Shown: positions 8,688 to 15,981 of the stretch, piece after piece
Layout of the letters: every line of letters starts with the position of its first letter
How positions within the stretch are numbered: position 1 is the first letter of the stretch
Source of the DNA: Actinomycetes bacterium
Lineage (GTDB): Bacteria > Actinomycetota > Actinomycetes > Actinomycetales > Cellulomonadaceae
Length of the DNA stretch: 43,380 nucleotides
NCBI GenBank assembly: GCA_021793675.1
Contig: JAJYSG010000007.1
Location: 14,439-57,818 of the forward strand
Direction of reading: 5' to 3'
Notes under the pieces: model-generated
Database searches by the model: none
What the model was told of the DNA's origin: nothing
Seen by the model: only the letters and a program-made list of their open reading frames with translations
Made by a program: the position numbers and the translations under genes

Positions 8688-8693
8688 TACGCT
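8688..8693 (+). promoter_or_regulatory. -10 box TACGCT for the divergent gene
   Basis: TACGCT lies 31 nt before the ATG at 8725. The short leader carries GGAGGCGACC next to the start codon, a conventional ribosome site. Confidence 0.35.
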
Positions 8694-8724
8694 GCCTGCG
8701 ACGCGACGGCGGACGGAGGCGACC

Positions 8725-9381
8725 ATGGCGGAGGGCACCGGCCCGCAGCACGGGCGAGGCGGGGGCGGCCGTTCCGGCTGGTTGCTGCCGGTGGCGCTCG
8801 CCGTCGCGGTCGTGGTGGTCGCCGCGGTCGTCGTCGGAGTCGTCGTGTCGCGACCCCACGAGGCGGCCACGGCCGCCACCGCGCCGGCCCCGGTGGTGAC
8901 CACGGTGACCCTGCCGGTGCCGACACCGACCGTGCAGCCGAGCGCGCGCGCCACCCGCACCGCGTTCACCGCCGCGCTGCCGGCCACCGTGCTGCAGTAC
9001 GCCTACGTCTCGTCCCAGCCGGCGTCCGACTGGCTGGCCGGCGGGGCGCTCGAGGCCTGGACCGACACGTACTCGGACGGCGGCACCGGCACGCTCACCG
9101 TGCAGGCGGCACAGTTCCCGACGGCCGCCGCGGCGACCGCCTTCGCCGCCACCCTCACCGCCGCGCTGCCGACCGCCGCGCCGAGCCCCGCGGCGACCGG
9201 TGGACCGACGCTGCCGAAGACCGGCCAGGTGACGGCCGCGGGCGCGGTGGCGGGCAGCTACACCATCGTGGACGGCGGCAAGGGCACCGGGGTGGCGGTG
9301 TGGACCAACGGCACGGCCGTCTTCCGGATGGTCGCGCCGCTGGCCGACATCGTCAACGCGTACGGCGCCTACCCCGTCTGA
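8725..9381 (+). CDS. membrane-anchored hypothetical protein
   Basis: A 218-residue protein without a family I can name. A Gly-rich cytoplasmic start (about 1-18) is followed by one strongly hydrophobic segment (about 19-42), then an Ala/Thr/Pro/Val stalk and an exported domain (about 75-218). WLAGGALEAWTDTYSDG and repeated FPTAAAATAFAATLTAAL suggest a small alpha/beta domain of the kind seen in actinobacterial lipoproteins and anchored proteins. The ATG at 8725 has GGAGG 6-7 nt upstream. It is divergent from radA and converges on the YkcB-like transferase at 9400. Confidence 0.6.
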   Translation: MAEGTGPQHGRGGGGRSGWLLPVALAVAVVVVAAVVVGVVVSRPHEAATAATAPAPVVTTVTLPVPTPTVQPSARATRTAFTAALPATVLQYAYVSSQPASDWLAGGALEAWTDTYSDGGTGTLTVQAAQFPTAAAATAFAATLTAALPTAAPSPAATGGPTLPKTGQVTAAGAVAGSYTIVDGGKGTGVAVWTNGTAVFRMVAPLADIVNAYGAYPV

Positions 9382-9399
9382 CGGCCGTGCCGCCCCGGC

Positions 9400-11526
9400 T
9401 CAGGCGCCGGTGGCGGACGACGACCCCGTGGTGAGGTCGTACAGCGTCACGCCGTCCACGGTCGTCGCGGTGAAGGTCGACTCGACCCACTGCTGGATCT
9501 GCGTCGCGACGTCCGAGCCGCCGTTCGACGCGCCGAACCCGCCGCCCGCGATGTACCAGTGGACGTCACCGGCGGCTACCCAGGCCTGGAACCGGGCGAG
9601 CGTGGGGGAGGGGTCGCTGCCGTTGAAGCCGCCGATCGGCATGACCGACGCCTGCGTGGCCAGCTGGTAGCTCGCCGCGTTCTGCGAGCCGGTGGTCGCG
9701 GCCGCCCAGCGGTAGCCCGACGCGCCCTGCTCGAGCAGCGTCGCCACCTGCGAGCTGACGGTGGCCCCGTCGAGCAGCCCGCTCATGCCGCCGCCGGCAC
9801 CGCCGACCGGTCCTGCGGCCTGCCGGCCGGTGCCGGTGCCGCCCGGTGCGGCCTGCCCGGTGCCGGTCCCGCCGGGCGCGGCCTGCCCGTTCGTCGTGCC
9901 GCCGGGGACCCCCTGCCCGCCGGGGAAGCCCCGGCCGTTGGCCGTGCCCGGGGCGCCACCCCGGCCGGCCACCCCGGGGCCGCCGCCGAAGCCGCTCGCG
10001 CCCGCGACGGTGGGCCCGGCCGAGACGATCGATCCGGTGTGGCCGGTCGCGACGGTCTGCAGCGTGTAGGCCGCCGGCCCGGCGAGCCCGGCGAGCACCG
10101 CTCCGGCCGCCCCCAGGGCGACGACGCGCCGCTCCGCGGCCGGGCCGAGCAGCAGCGCCGGGCCGACGACGACGAGCGCGGCCGCGACCAGCCCCACCGC
10201 GAGCACCGCCCAGCGCAGCCAGCCGTTCCAGCCGGCCGAGCGGCCCAGGAGCACCCACGACCACCACACCGTGCCCGCCGTCACGGCCGCGAGCAGCACA
10301 CGCCAGCCCCAGGAGGCGCGGCGCCGCCAGGCGACCTCCGCGCCGATGCCGACGAGGGCTGCGATCGCCGGGGCGAGGGCCACGGTGTAGTACGCGTGGA
10401 CGATGCCGGCCATGAACGAGAACGTCAGCCCGGTCACCAGCAGCCAGGAGAGCCACACCACGACCTGCGCGCGCGCCCCGCTGGTGCGACCGGCGTGCCG
10501 CAGCGCCCACAGCGTGGCCACGGCGAGCACGAGCGCCGCCGGGATGAGCCAGGCGGCCTGGCCACCCATCTCGGCGGAGAACATCCGGGTGATGCCGGTG
10601 GCGCCCCAGCCGCCGCCCTGCCCGCCGCCGGCGGTGGTGCCACCGCCCACCGAGCCCACCTCCTGGCCGGTGAGCCGGCCGAACCCGTTGTAGCCGAACG
10701 TCAGCTGCAGGAACGAGTTGTTCTGGGAGCCGCCGACGTACGGCCGCGACGCGGCGGGCCACAGCTCGACGAGCGCCACCCACCAGCCGGCCGACGCGAC
10801 CATCGCGGCCACCGCGAGCAGGCCGTCGCGGACCCGCGCGCGCAGCGGCGCCGGCCCGGCCCACAGATAGGCGACGGCCAGGCCGGGCAGCACGAGGAAC
10901 GCCTGCAGCTGCTTGGTGAGGAACGCCAGCCCGACGAAGGTGCCCGCCAGCACCATCCACCGGGTGGTGCGTGGCCCGTCGATCGCGCGCAGCGTCGCCC
11001 ACACCGTGGCGACCAGCAGCAGCACGAGCAGGGCGTCCGGGTTGTCGAACCGGAACATCAGGGCCGCCACCGGGGTCAGCGCGAGCGCCGCGCCGGCGAG
11101 CAGCGCGGCACCCGCCGAGAAGTGCCGCCGCACGGTCCGGTGGACGAGCGCGACCGTGGCCACCCCCATGAGCGCCTCCGGGACCAGCACGGACCACGAG
11201 GACAGCCCGAACAGGCGGACCGACAGGCCCATCACCCACAGCGCGGCGGGCGGCTTGTCCACGGTGATGGAGCCGCCGGCGTCGGAGGCGCCCCACAGGA
11301 ACGCCCACCACGAGCGCGACCCGGCCTGCGCCGCGGCGGCGTAGAAGGCGTTGCCGTACCCCGACGCCGACAGCCCGACGAGGTCCAGCACCGCCGTCGC
11401 GACGAGCAGGCCCACCAGGCCGGGCAGCTCCCAGCGGGGGCGTCGTCGCATGGGCGTGGCGGGCGGATCGCTCGCGGGCGTGCGCCCGGCGAGTGCGGGC
11501 GCGTCGCTCGCCGTCGTGGTGGTCAT
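9400..11526 (-). CDS. polytopic glycosyltransferase, GT39/ArnT-like (YkcB-type)
   Basis: A 708-residue integral membrane protein with about a dozen hydrophobic segments. Early loops contain the family motif SITVDKPPAALWVMGLSVRL and a following VLVPEALMGV; these enzymes move a sugar from a polyprenyl-phosphate donor to an acceptor outside the membrane. A glycine/proline-rich insert (about residues 510-590) precedes a C-terminal extracytoplasmic domain of about 130 residues ending in TVDGVTLYDLT. The ATG overlaps the stop of the upstream GT2-GtrA gene as ATGA, so translation is probably coupled. Pairing with a GT2 resembles Bacillus ykcC-ykcB: the GT2 charges the lipid and this protein transfers the sugar. 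The acceptor is unknown. Confidence 0.82.
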   Translation of the reverse strand: MTTTTASDAPALAGRTPASDPPATPMRRRPRWELPGLVGLLVATAVLDLVGLSASGYGNAFYAAAAQAGSRSWWAFLWGASDAGGSITVDKPPAALWVMGLSVRLFGLSSWSVLVPEALMGVATVALVHRTVRRHFSAGAALLAGAALALTPVAALMFRFDNPDALLVLLLVATVWATLRAIDGPRTTRWMVLAGTFVGLAFLTKQLQAFLVLPGLAVAYLWAGPAPLRARVRDGLLAVAAMVASAGWWVALVELWPAASRPYVGGSQNNSFLQLTFGYNGFGRLTGQEVGSVGGGTTAGGGQGGGWGATGITRMFSAEMGGQAAWLIPAALVLAVATLWALRHAGRTSGARAQVVVWLSWLLVTGLTFSFMAGIVHAYYTVALAPAIAALVGIGAEVAWRRRASWGWRVLLAAVTAGTVWWSWVLLGRSAGWNGWLRWAVLAVGLVAAALVVVGPALLLGPAAERRVVALGAAGAVLAGLAGPAAYTLQTVATGHTGSIVSAGPTVAGASGFGGGPGVAGRGGAPGTANGRGFPGGQGVPGGTTNGQAAPGGTGTGQAAPGGTGTGRQAAGPVGGAGGGMSGLLDGATVSSQVATLLEQGASGYRWAAATTGSQNAASYQLATQASVMPIGGFNGSDPSPTLARFQAWVAAGDVHWYIAGGGFGASNGGSDVATQIQQWVESTFTATTVDGVTLYDLTTGSSSATGA
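9830..9889 (-). repeat. 30-bp direct repeat inside the Gly-rich insert
   Basis: Two adjacent 30-nt units, beginning near 9830 and 9860, differ at a few positions. They encode a repeated decapeptide of GQAAPGGTGT type in the insert of the YkcB-like protein. The array is in frame, so its length could vary without breaking the gene. Confidence 0.5.
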
Positions 11527-12851
11527 CGCAGGGCCTCCTCGGGCCGGGTGCCGGCGACGGTGGTGCGGCCGGGGGTGCTGACGGGGGTGCTGACGGGGTC
11601 GGGGGTGGGTGGTGGCGCGAGGGCCTCCGCGCGGTCGCGGAAGACCCAGCCGCGCAGCAGCACGAAGCGCAGCACGGTGGCCACGAGGTTGGCGACGCAG
11701 AGCACGACGAGCTCGACGGCGCGCGGCGCGGCCGGTGCGAGGGCCTCCAGCGCCGCCAGCGAGCCCGCGGTCAGCGCCCAGGCCAGCGCGAACACCGCCA
11801 GCCCCTGGCCCTGGTGGCGCGCGGCGCGCGCGCGGCCCCGCACGCCGAACGTGTAGGACCGGTTCGCGGCGGTGTTCACGACCGCGGTGAGCAGCAGCGC
11901 GACGACGTTCGCGGGCTGGGGCCCGAACGGGCCGGCCAGGGCCAGGTAGAGCAGCGCGTAGGCGACGGTCGAGGCGACGCCGACCACGGCGAACCGGATC
12001 AGCTGGGCGACCAGGCCCGGCCGGTGGTCGGTGGCGAACGCGGGGTCGGAGGTCAGCGGCAGCCGGGCGCGCAGGCCGCCGAGCGGCAGCCGGCCGGTGG
12101 CCAGTGCGCGGCCGAGCCGCGCGACGCCGCGCAGGTCCTGGCGTGCGGTGGCCGTGACGTCGACCCGCGAGTCCGGGTCGTCCACCCAGTCGACCGGGAC
12201 CTCGTCGATCCGCAGGCCGGCCTGCTCGGCGAGCACCAGCAGCTCGGTGTCGAAGAACCACTGCGTGTCGGCGACCAGGGGCAGCAGCTGACGGGCGGCG
12301 TCGGCGCGGATCGCCTTGAAGCCGCACTGCGCGTCGGAGAAGCGGGCGCCCAGCGTGCCGCGCAGCAGCACGTTGTAGCAGCGCGAGATGAGCTCCCGGC
12401 GCGGCCCGCGCACCACGCGGGCGGTGCGGGCCAGGCGGGACCCGATGGCCAGGTGGGCGTGCCCGGAGACGAGCGGCGCGACGAGCGGCGGCAGCGCCGA
12501 CAGGTCGGTCGACAGGTCGACGTCCATGTAGGCCAGCACCGCAGCGTTGGACGCGCCCCACGCGGCCTGGAGCGCGCGACCGCGTCCCTTGGCGTCCAGC
12601 CGCAGCGCGTGCACGCCGTCCAGCTCGTCCGCGAGCCGGCAGGCGATGGCCCACGTGCCGTCGGTCGAGGCGTTGTCGGCGATCGTCAGCCGGGCCGGGT
12701 ACGGCAGCCGGTCGTCGAGGAAGGCCCGCGTGGTGCGCACGGCGCGCTCGAGGTCGCGCTCCTCGTCGTGCACGGGGATCACCAGCTCCAGCACGGGAGG
12801 GGTGGGGTGGCGCGTGTGGTCGAGGGTGATGACGTCCGTCGTGGGGTCCAT
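11523..12851 (-). CDS. GT2 polyprenyl-phosphate glycosyltransferase fused to GtrA domain
   Basis: The protein (442 aa) joins two parts. Residues 20-250 are a GT2 catalytic domain of dolichyl-phosphate-mannose-synthase type: VIPVHDEERDLERAV at the start, ADNASTDGT, the metal-binding DVD (about 110-112), and the QCGFKAIR and FFDTELLVLAEQAG motifs. Residues 285-410 are a four-helix GtrA-like domain beginning QLIRFAVVGVASTVAYALLY, thought to help flip lipid-linked sugars. One polypeptide may therefore load and translocate the donor used by the downstream transferase. The ATG at 12851 lacks a clear ribosome site; an in-frame GTG at 12869 is an alternative. It lies 66 bp after the sensor kinase and overlaps the next gene by ATGA. 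Confidence 0.88.
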   Translation of the reverse strand: MDPTTDVITLDHTRHPTPPVLELVIPVHDEERDLERAVRTTRAFLDDRLPYPARLTIADNASTDGTWAIACRLADELDGVHALRLDAKGRGRALQAAWGASNAAVLAYMDVDLSTDLSALPPLVAPLVSGHAHLAIGSRLARTARVVRGPRRELISRCYNVLLRGTLGARFSDAQCGFKAIRADAARQLLPLVADTQWFFDTELLVLAEQAGLRIDEVPVDWVDDPDSRVDVTATARQDLRGVARLGRALATGRLPLGGLRARLPLTSDPAFATDHRPGLVAQLIRFAVVGVASTVAYALLYLALAGPFGPQPANVVALLLTAVVNTAANRSYTFGVRGRARAARHQGQGLAVFALAWALTAGSLAALEALAPAAPRAVELVVLCVANLVATVLRFVLLRGWVFRDRAEALAPPPTPDPVSTPVSTPGRTTVAGTRPEEALR

Positions 12852-12917
12852 GGTGCGACCGTGGTGCACCGGCCTCGGGACGCCGGATGACGGCGCTGTG
12901 GTGCGTCTGTGCGCTGG

Positions 12918-14420
12918 TCAGGCCGCTGCGGGCGCGGCTGGCAGCGTCACGGTGAACACCGTGCTGCCGGGCCGCGAGGTGCACGTCATCGTCCCGCCGT
13001 GCGCGTGCACCACGGCGTTGGCGATCGCCAGCCCGAGCCCGGTCGAGCCGGACGTGTGGTTACGGGACGCGTCCCCGCGGGTGAACCGCTCGAAGAGGCG
13101 CTCGCGCAGCTCGGCCGGGATGCCGGGCCCGTCGTCGTGGACGCGCACGACGACGTCCGGACCCGCCCGGCGCACCGCGACCTCGACGCGCGTGCCGGCG
13201 GGCGTGTGGACCCGGGCGTTCGTCAGCAGGTTCGCCAGCACCTGGCGCAGGCGGTGGTCGTCCCCGGTGACGAGCGTCGTGGGCTCGTCGTCCCCGTCCC
13301 CGTCGGCCTCCAGGTCCAGCTGCCACACGTGGTCCGGGCCGGCGGCGTGGGCGTCGGCGACCGCGTCGACCGCCAGCTGGGCCAGGTCGATCGTCTCGTG
13401 CTCCAGGTCGCGCCCGGCGTCGAGGCGTGCCAGCAGCAGCATGTCCTCGACGAGCGCGGTCATCCGGATGGCCTCCGCCTCGACGCGCGCCAGCGCCTGG
13501 CCGGCGCCGTCCGGCAGCGGCTCGTCGGACCGGCGCACCAGCTCCGTGTAGCCCCGGATCGACGCGAGCGGCGTGCGCAGCTCGTGCGACGCGTCGGCGA
13601 CGAAGCGCCGCACCTGCTGCTCGGACTCCTGGCGTGCCGTCAGGGCACGCTCGACATGGCCCAGCATGCGGTTGAGCGCCGCACCGACCTGACCCACCTC
13701 CGTCGCCGGGTCCGCGTCGGCCACGCGCTCGCTCAGCGACACCTCGCCCTTGTCGAGCGGCAGCTCGGACACCCGGGTCGCGGTGGCCGCCACGTTGGTC
13801 AGCGGCCGCAGCCCGCGCCGGACGAGCACGTTCGCCGCGACGGCGGCGAGCGCCAGCCCGATGACGGCGGCGAGCAGCTCGACCATCGCGTACCCGCGCA
13901 CGGTGGTCTCGGCGCTGGCGGTGGGGATCGCGGTGATGACGGCGCCGTCGTCGGAGGTGCCTGCCACCGCACGGTAGGAGCCGAGGTTGCCGAGCGAGAC
14001 CGGCACGATCGTGCCGTTCGTCGGCACCGCGAGCAGCGTGGCGAGCTGGGCGGCGGTCAGCGGTCGGTAGCTGCCGTCCGGGGCGATGTAGCCGCTGCGC
14101 AGCTGGCCGCCGGTGACGACGTTGACGGTGCCGACGTCCTGGCCGGGCCCCTCGAACCACGGCGGGCGGTTGTCCGCGTCGTTGTCGTTCGTCAGGGGGG
14201 TGTCGGCCGGGTCGGCCGGTGGGGTGCGGGTCGCCGAGCCCGCGCGGGCGGCGGCCGCGACGAGCCGGTCGTCCACCTGCTGCAGCAGCGAGGCGCGCAA
14301 CGCCAGCGTCGACGTCACGCCGATCACGGCCACGACGACGGCCAGCAGGCCGAGGGTCGTCAGCGTCAGGCGCCGGCGGAGGGTCGGCCGCACCGGGCGC
14401 CGGCGGCGGCGGCGCCTCAC
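12918..14420 (-). CDS. two-component sensor histidine kinase with HAMP domain
   Basis: A 500-residue membrane kinase. An Arg-rich start (about 2-17) leads into the first membrane segment (about 20-42). An extracytoplasmic sensor of about 130 residues follows, then a second segment (about 178-200) and a HAMP linker. The dimerisation domain has SHELRTP with the phospho-accepting His (about 279). The ATPase domain shows LANLLTNARVHT (N box), DDGPG (G1) and GSTGLGLAIANAVV (G2). The GTG at 14420 overlaps the regulator's TGA as GTGA, so the two are translationally coupled. It sits upstream of the glycosyltransferases on the same strand, suggesting it monitors the envelope they modify; the signal is unknown. 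Confidence 0.92.
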   Translation of the reverse strand: MRRRRRRRPVRPTLRRRLTLTTLGLLAVVVAVIGVTSTLALRASLLQQVDDRLVAAAARAGSATRTPPADPADTPLTNDNDADNRPPWFEGPGQDVGTVNVVTGGQLRSGYIAPDGSYRPLTAAQLATLLAVPTNGTIVPVSLGNLGSYRAVAGTSDDGAVITAIPTASAETTVRGYAMVELLAAVIGLALAAVAANVLVRRGLRPLTNVAATATRVSELPLDKGEVSLSERVADADPATEVGQVGAALNRMLGHVERALTARQESEQQVRRFVADASHELRTPLASIRGYTELVRRSDEPLPDGAGQALARVEAEAIRMTALVEDMLLLARLDAGRDLEHETIDLAQLAVDAVADAHAAGPDHVWQLDLEADGDGDDEPTTLVTGDDHRLRQVLANLLTNARVHTPAGTRVEVAVRRAGPDVVVRVHDDGPGIPAELRERLFERFTRGDASRNHTSGSTGLGLAIANAVVHAHGGTMTCTSRPGSTVFTVTLPAAPAAA

Positions 14421-15151
14421 GCCGGGCGCAGCACGTACCCGACGCCCCGCAGCGTGTGCAGCATCGGCGTGCGGCCCTTGTCGATCTTGCGGCGCAGGTA
14501 GGACACGTACAGCTCGACGATGTTGGCCTGGCCGCCGAAGTCGTACTGCCACACCCGGTCGAGGATCTGGGCCTTGGACAGCACGCGCCGCGGGTTGCGC
14601 ATGAAGTAGCGCAGCAGCTCGAACTCGGTCGCGGTGAGGTGGATGTCGTCGGTGCCGCGCCACACCTCGTGGCTGTCCTCGTCCATCCGCAGGTCGCCGA
14701 CGACGAGCTGGGCCTCCTGGTGCCCGGTCGTCGCACCGGTGCGGCGCAGCAGCGCCCGCAGCCGCGCGACCACCTCTTCCAGCGAGAACGGCTTGGTGAC
14801 GTAGTCGTCGCCGCCCGCCGTCAGGCCCGCGATGCGGTCCTCGACCGCGTCCTTGGCCGTGAGGAAGAGGACCGGCACGTTCGGGTGCGTGGCGCGCATC
14901 CGGCCGAGCACCTCGAGCCCGGTGAGGTCCGGCAGCATGACGTCGAGCACGACGACGTCGGGGTCGAGCTCCTTGGCGCGGCGGATGGCCGCGTGGCCGG
15001 TGAGCGCGTGCTCCACCTGCCAGCCCTCGTACCGCAGCGCGGTCGCGAGCAGCTCGGCGAGGTTGGGCTCGTCGTCCACGACGAGGGCCCGGATGGGGGA
15101 GCCGTCGGCGCGCGTGAGGACGTCGGGCCGGCGGGCGGTGGTCGTCGTCAT
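14417..15151 (-). CDS. OmpR/PhoB-family response regulator
   Basis: A 244-residue regulator. The receiver domain (about 20-135) has the acidic pair VVDDE, the phosphorylated Asp in VVVLDVMLPD (about D70), and the Lys in TKPFSLEEV. The winged-helix domain (about 150-244) has LTATEFELLRYFMRNPRRVLSK and the recognition-helix region VELYVSYLRRKID. It is the first gene of the operon with the kinase and two glycosyltransferases. The ATG at 15151 begins MTTTTARRPD. Just upstream is the small inverted repeat GCCACAGGTGGC, a possible autoregulation site. Confidence 0.92.
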   Translation of the reverse strand: MTTTTARRPDVLTRADGSPIRALVVDDEPNLAELLATALRYEGWQVEHALTGHAAIRRAKELDPDVVVLDVMLPDLTGLEVLGRMRATHPNVPVLFLTAKDAVEDRIAGLTAGGDDYVTKPFSLEEVVARLRALLRRTGATTGHQEAQLVVGDLRMDEDSHEVWRGTDDIHLTATEFELLRYFMRNPRRVLSKAQILDRVWQYDFGGQANIVELYVSYLRRKIDKGRTPMLHTLRGVGYVLRPA

Positions 15152-15219
15152 GCCATGAGGATCGAGGCGCCACCTGTGGCACGCCTGGAGCGATCCTGTG
15201 AACTTGCTGAGGCGAGGCG

Positions 15220-15879
15220 TCAACCGGCCGGCGGTGGCACGGGCTGCGGACGGTCCGGTCCGGCGAGCACGGCGGCGACGATGGCCTCGATCGCGAAGGT
15301 GGTGCTCTGCGCGAGGTCGACGGCGTCGGGGTCCAGCAGCCACTGGATCTGGATGCCGTCCATGACGCCGAGGATCGCGCCGGCCGCCTGGTAGGCGAGG
15401 TCGCGGTCGACCTCGGGGTGCCAGGCGACGAGGGCGTCCGCCACCTCGTCGCGCAGCGCGGCGAAGCGTGCCGTGGCCCAGGGCCGCGCGGGGTGGCCGT
15501 CGGTGACCGCCTCGCCGGTGATGACGGCGTAGGTCTGCACCATGCCCGGCCGCTCGGCGTTCATGCGGGCCGTGAGCAGCAGGTGGCGGAACAGCTCGAC
15601 GCCGCCCGGGATGTGCTTGCCCTCGAGCGCGGCGACCTGCTCGGCGTCGCGGAAGTCCAGCACCGCGGTGAGCAGCTGCTCCTTGGACTTGAAGTGGTGC
15701 AGCACCCCGGCGTGCGTCATGCCGACCTGCTCGGCGACGTCGGCGAGCGATCCGGTCTTGTAGCCCTTCTGGCCGAACGTCGCCGCGGCGGCGCGCAGGA
15801 TCTCCTCGCGCCGGGCCGCCGTCGCTTGGCGCGGTCCGCGCCGGGTGCGGTCCGCGGCGCGGGCTGGTTCCGCTCCCAT
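15220..15879 (-). CDS. TetR-family repressor of the glucosidase-transporter locus
   Basis: The product (219 aa) has an N-terminal helix-turn-helix (about 43-62, GSLADVAEQVGMTHAGVLHHF) and a C-terminal ligand-binding helical domain with a PhoU/AefR-like look. It diverges from the GH3 gene, and a 20-bp palindrome lies in the gap between them. The simplest reading is that it represses the GH3-ABC operon and itself until an imported sugar or its product binds. That is inference. The ATG at 15879 is preceded by a TATGGT box 8 nt upstream and no ribosome site, so the mRNA is nearly leaderless. Confidence 0.85.
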   Translation of the reverse strand: MGAEPARAADRTRRGPRQATAARREEILRAAAATFGQKGYKTGSLADVAEQVGMTHAGVLHHFKSKEQLLTAVLDFRDAEQVAALEGKHIPGGVELFRHLLLTARMNAERPGMVQTYAVITGEAVTDGHPARPWATARFAALRDEVADALVAWHPEVDRDLAYQAAGAILGVMDGIQIQWLLDPDAVDLAQSTTFAIEAIVAAVLAGPDRPQPVPPPAG

Positions 15880-15887
15880 GGGCCGAC

Positions 15888-15893
15888 ACCATA
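15888..15893 (-). promoter_or_regulatory. -10 box TATGGT of the TetR gene
   Basis: On the minus strand TATGGT stands 8 nt before the ATG at 15879. The palindrome at 15907-15926 lies between this box and where a -35 would be, so repressor bound there should block the gene's own promoter. Confidence 0.5.
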
Positions 15894-15906
15894 CTGTGAT
15901 CTTCTA

Positions 15907-15926
15907 CTTACTGACAGGTCAGTAAG
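15907..15926. promoter_or_regulatory. TetR operator, 20-bp perfect palindrome
   Basis: CTTACTGAC (15907-15915), AG, GTCAGTAAG (15918-15926) form a perfect inverted repeat with 9-bp arms. It is AT-richer than its surroundings and centred between the TetR gene and the GH3 gene. Size and symmetry are typical of TetR-family operators. Confidence 0.75.
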
Positions 15927-15981
15927 CAACGTGGTTGCATGTCTCCCGCACGACGACGTCCCGCAGGAAGGCCCCGACGCA

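Noticed and set aside
5817-9434. A 1205-codon plus-strand open frame across disA and radA
   Set aside because: It is antisense to two well-recognised genes, has no domain, and is the usual result of very high GC content removing stop codons.
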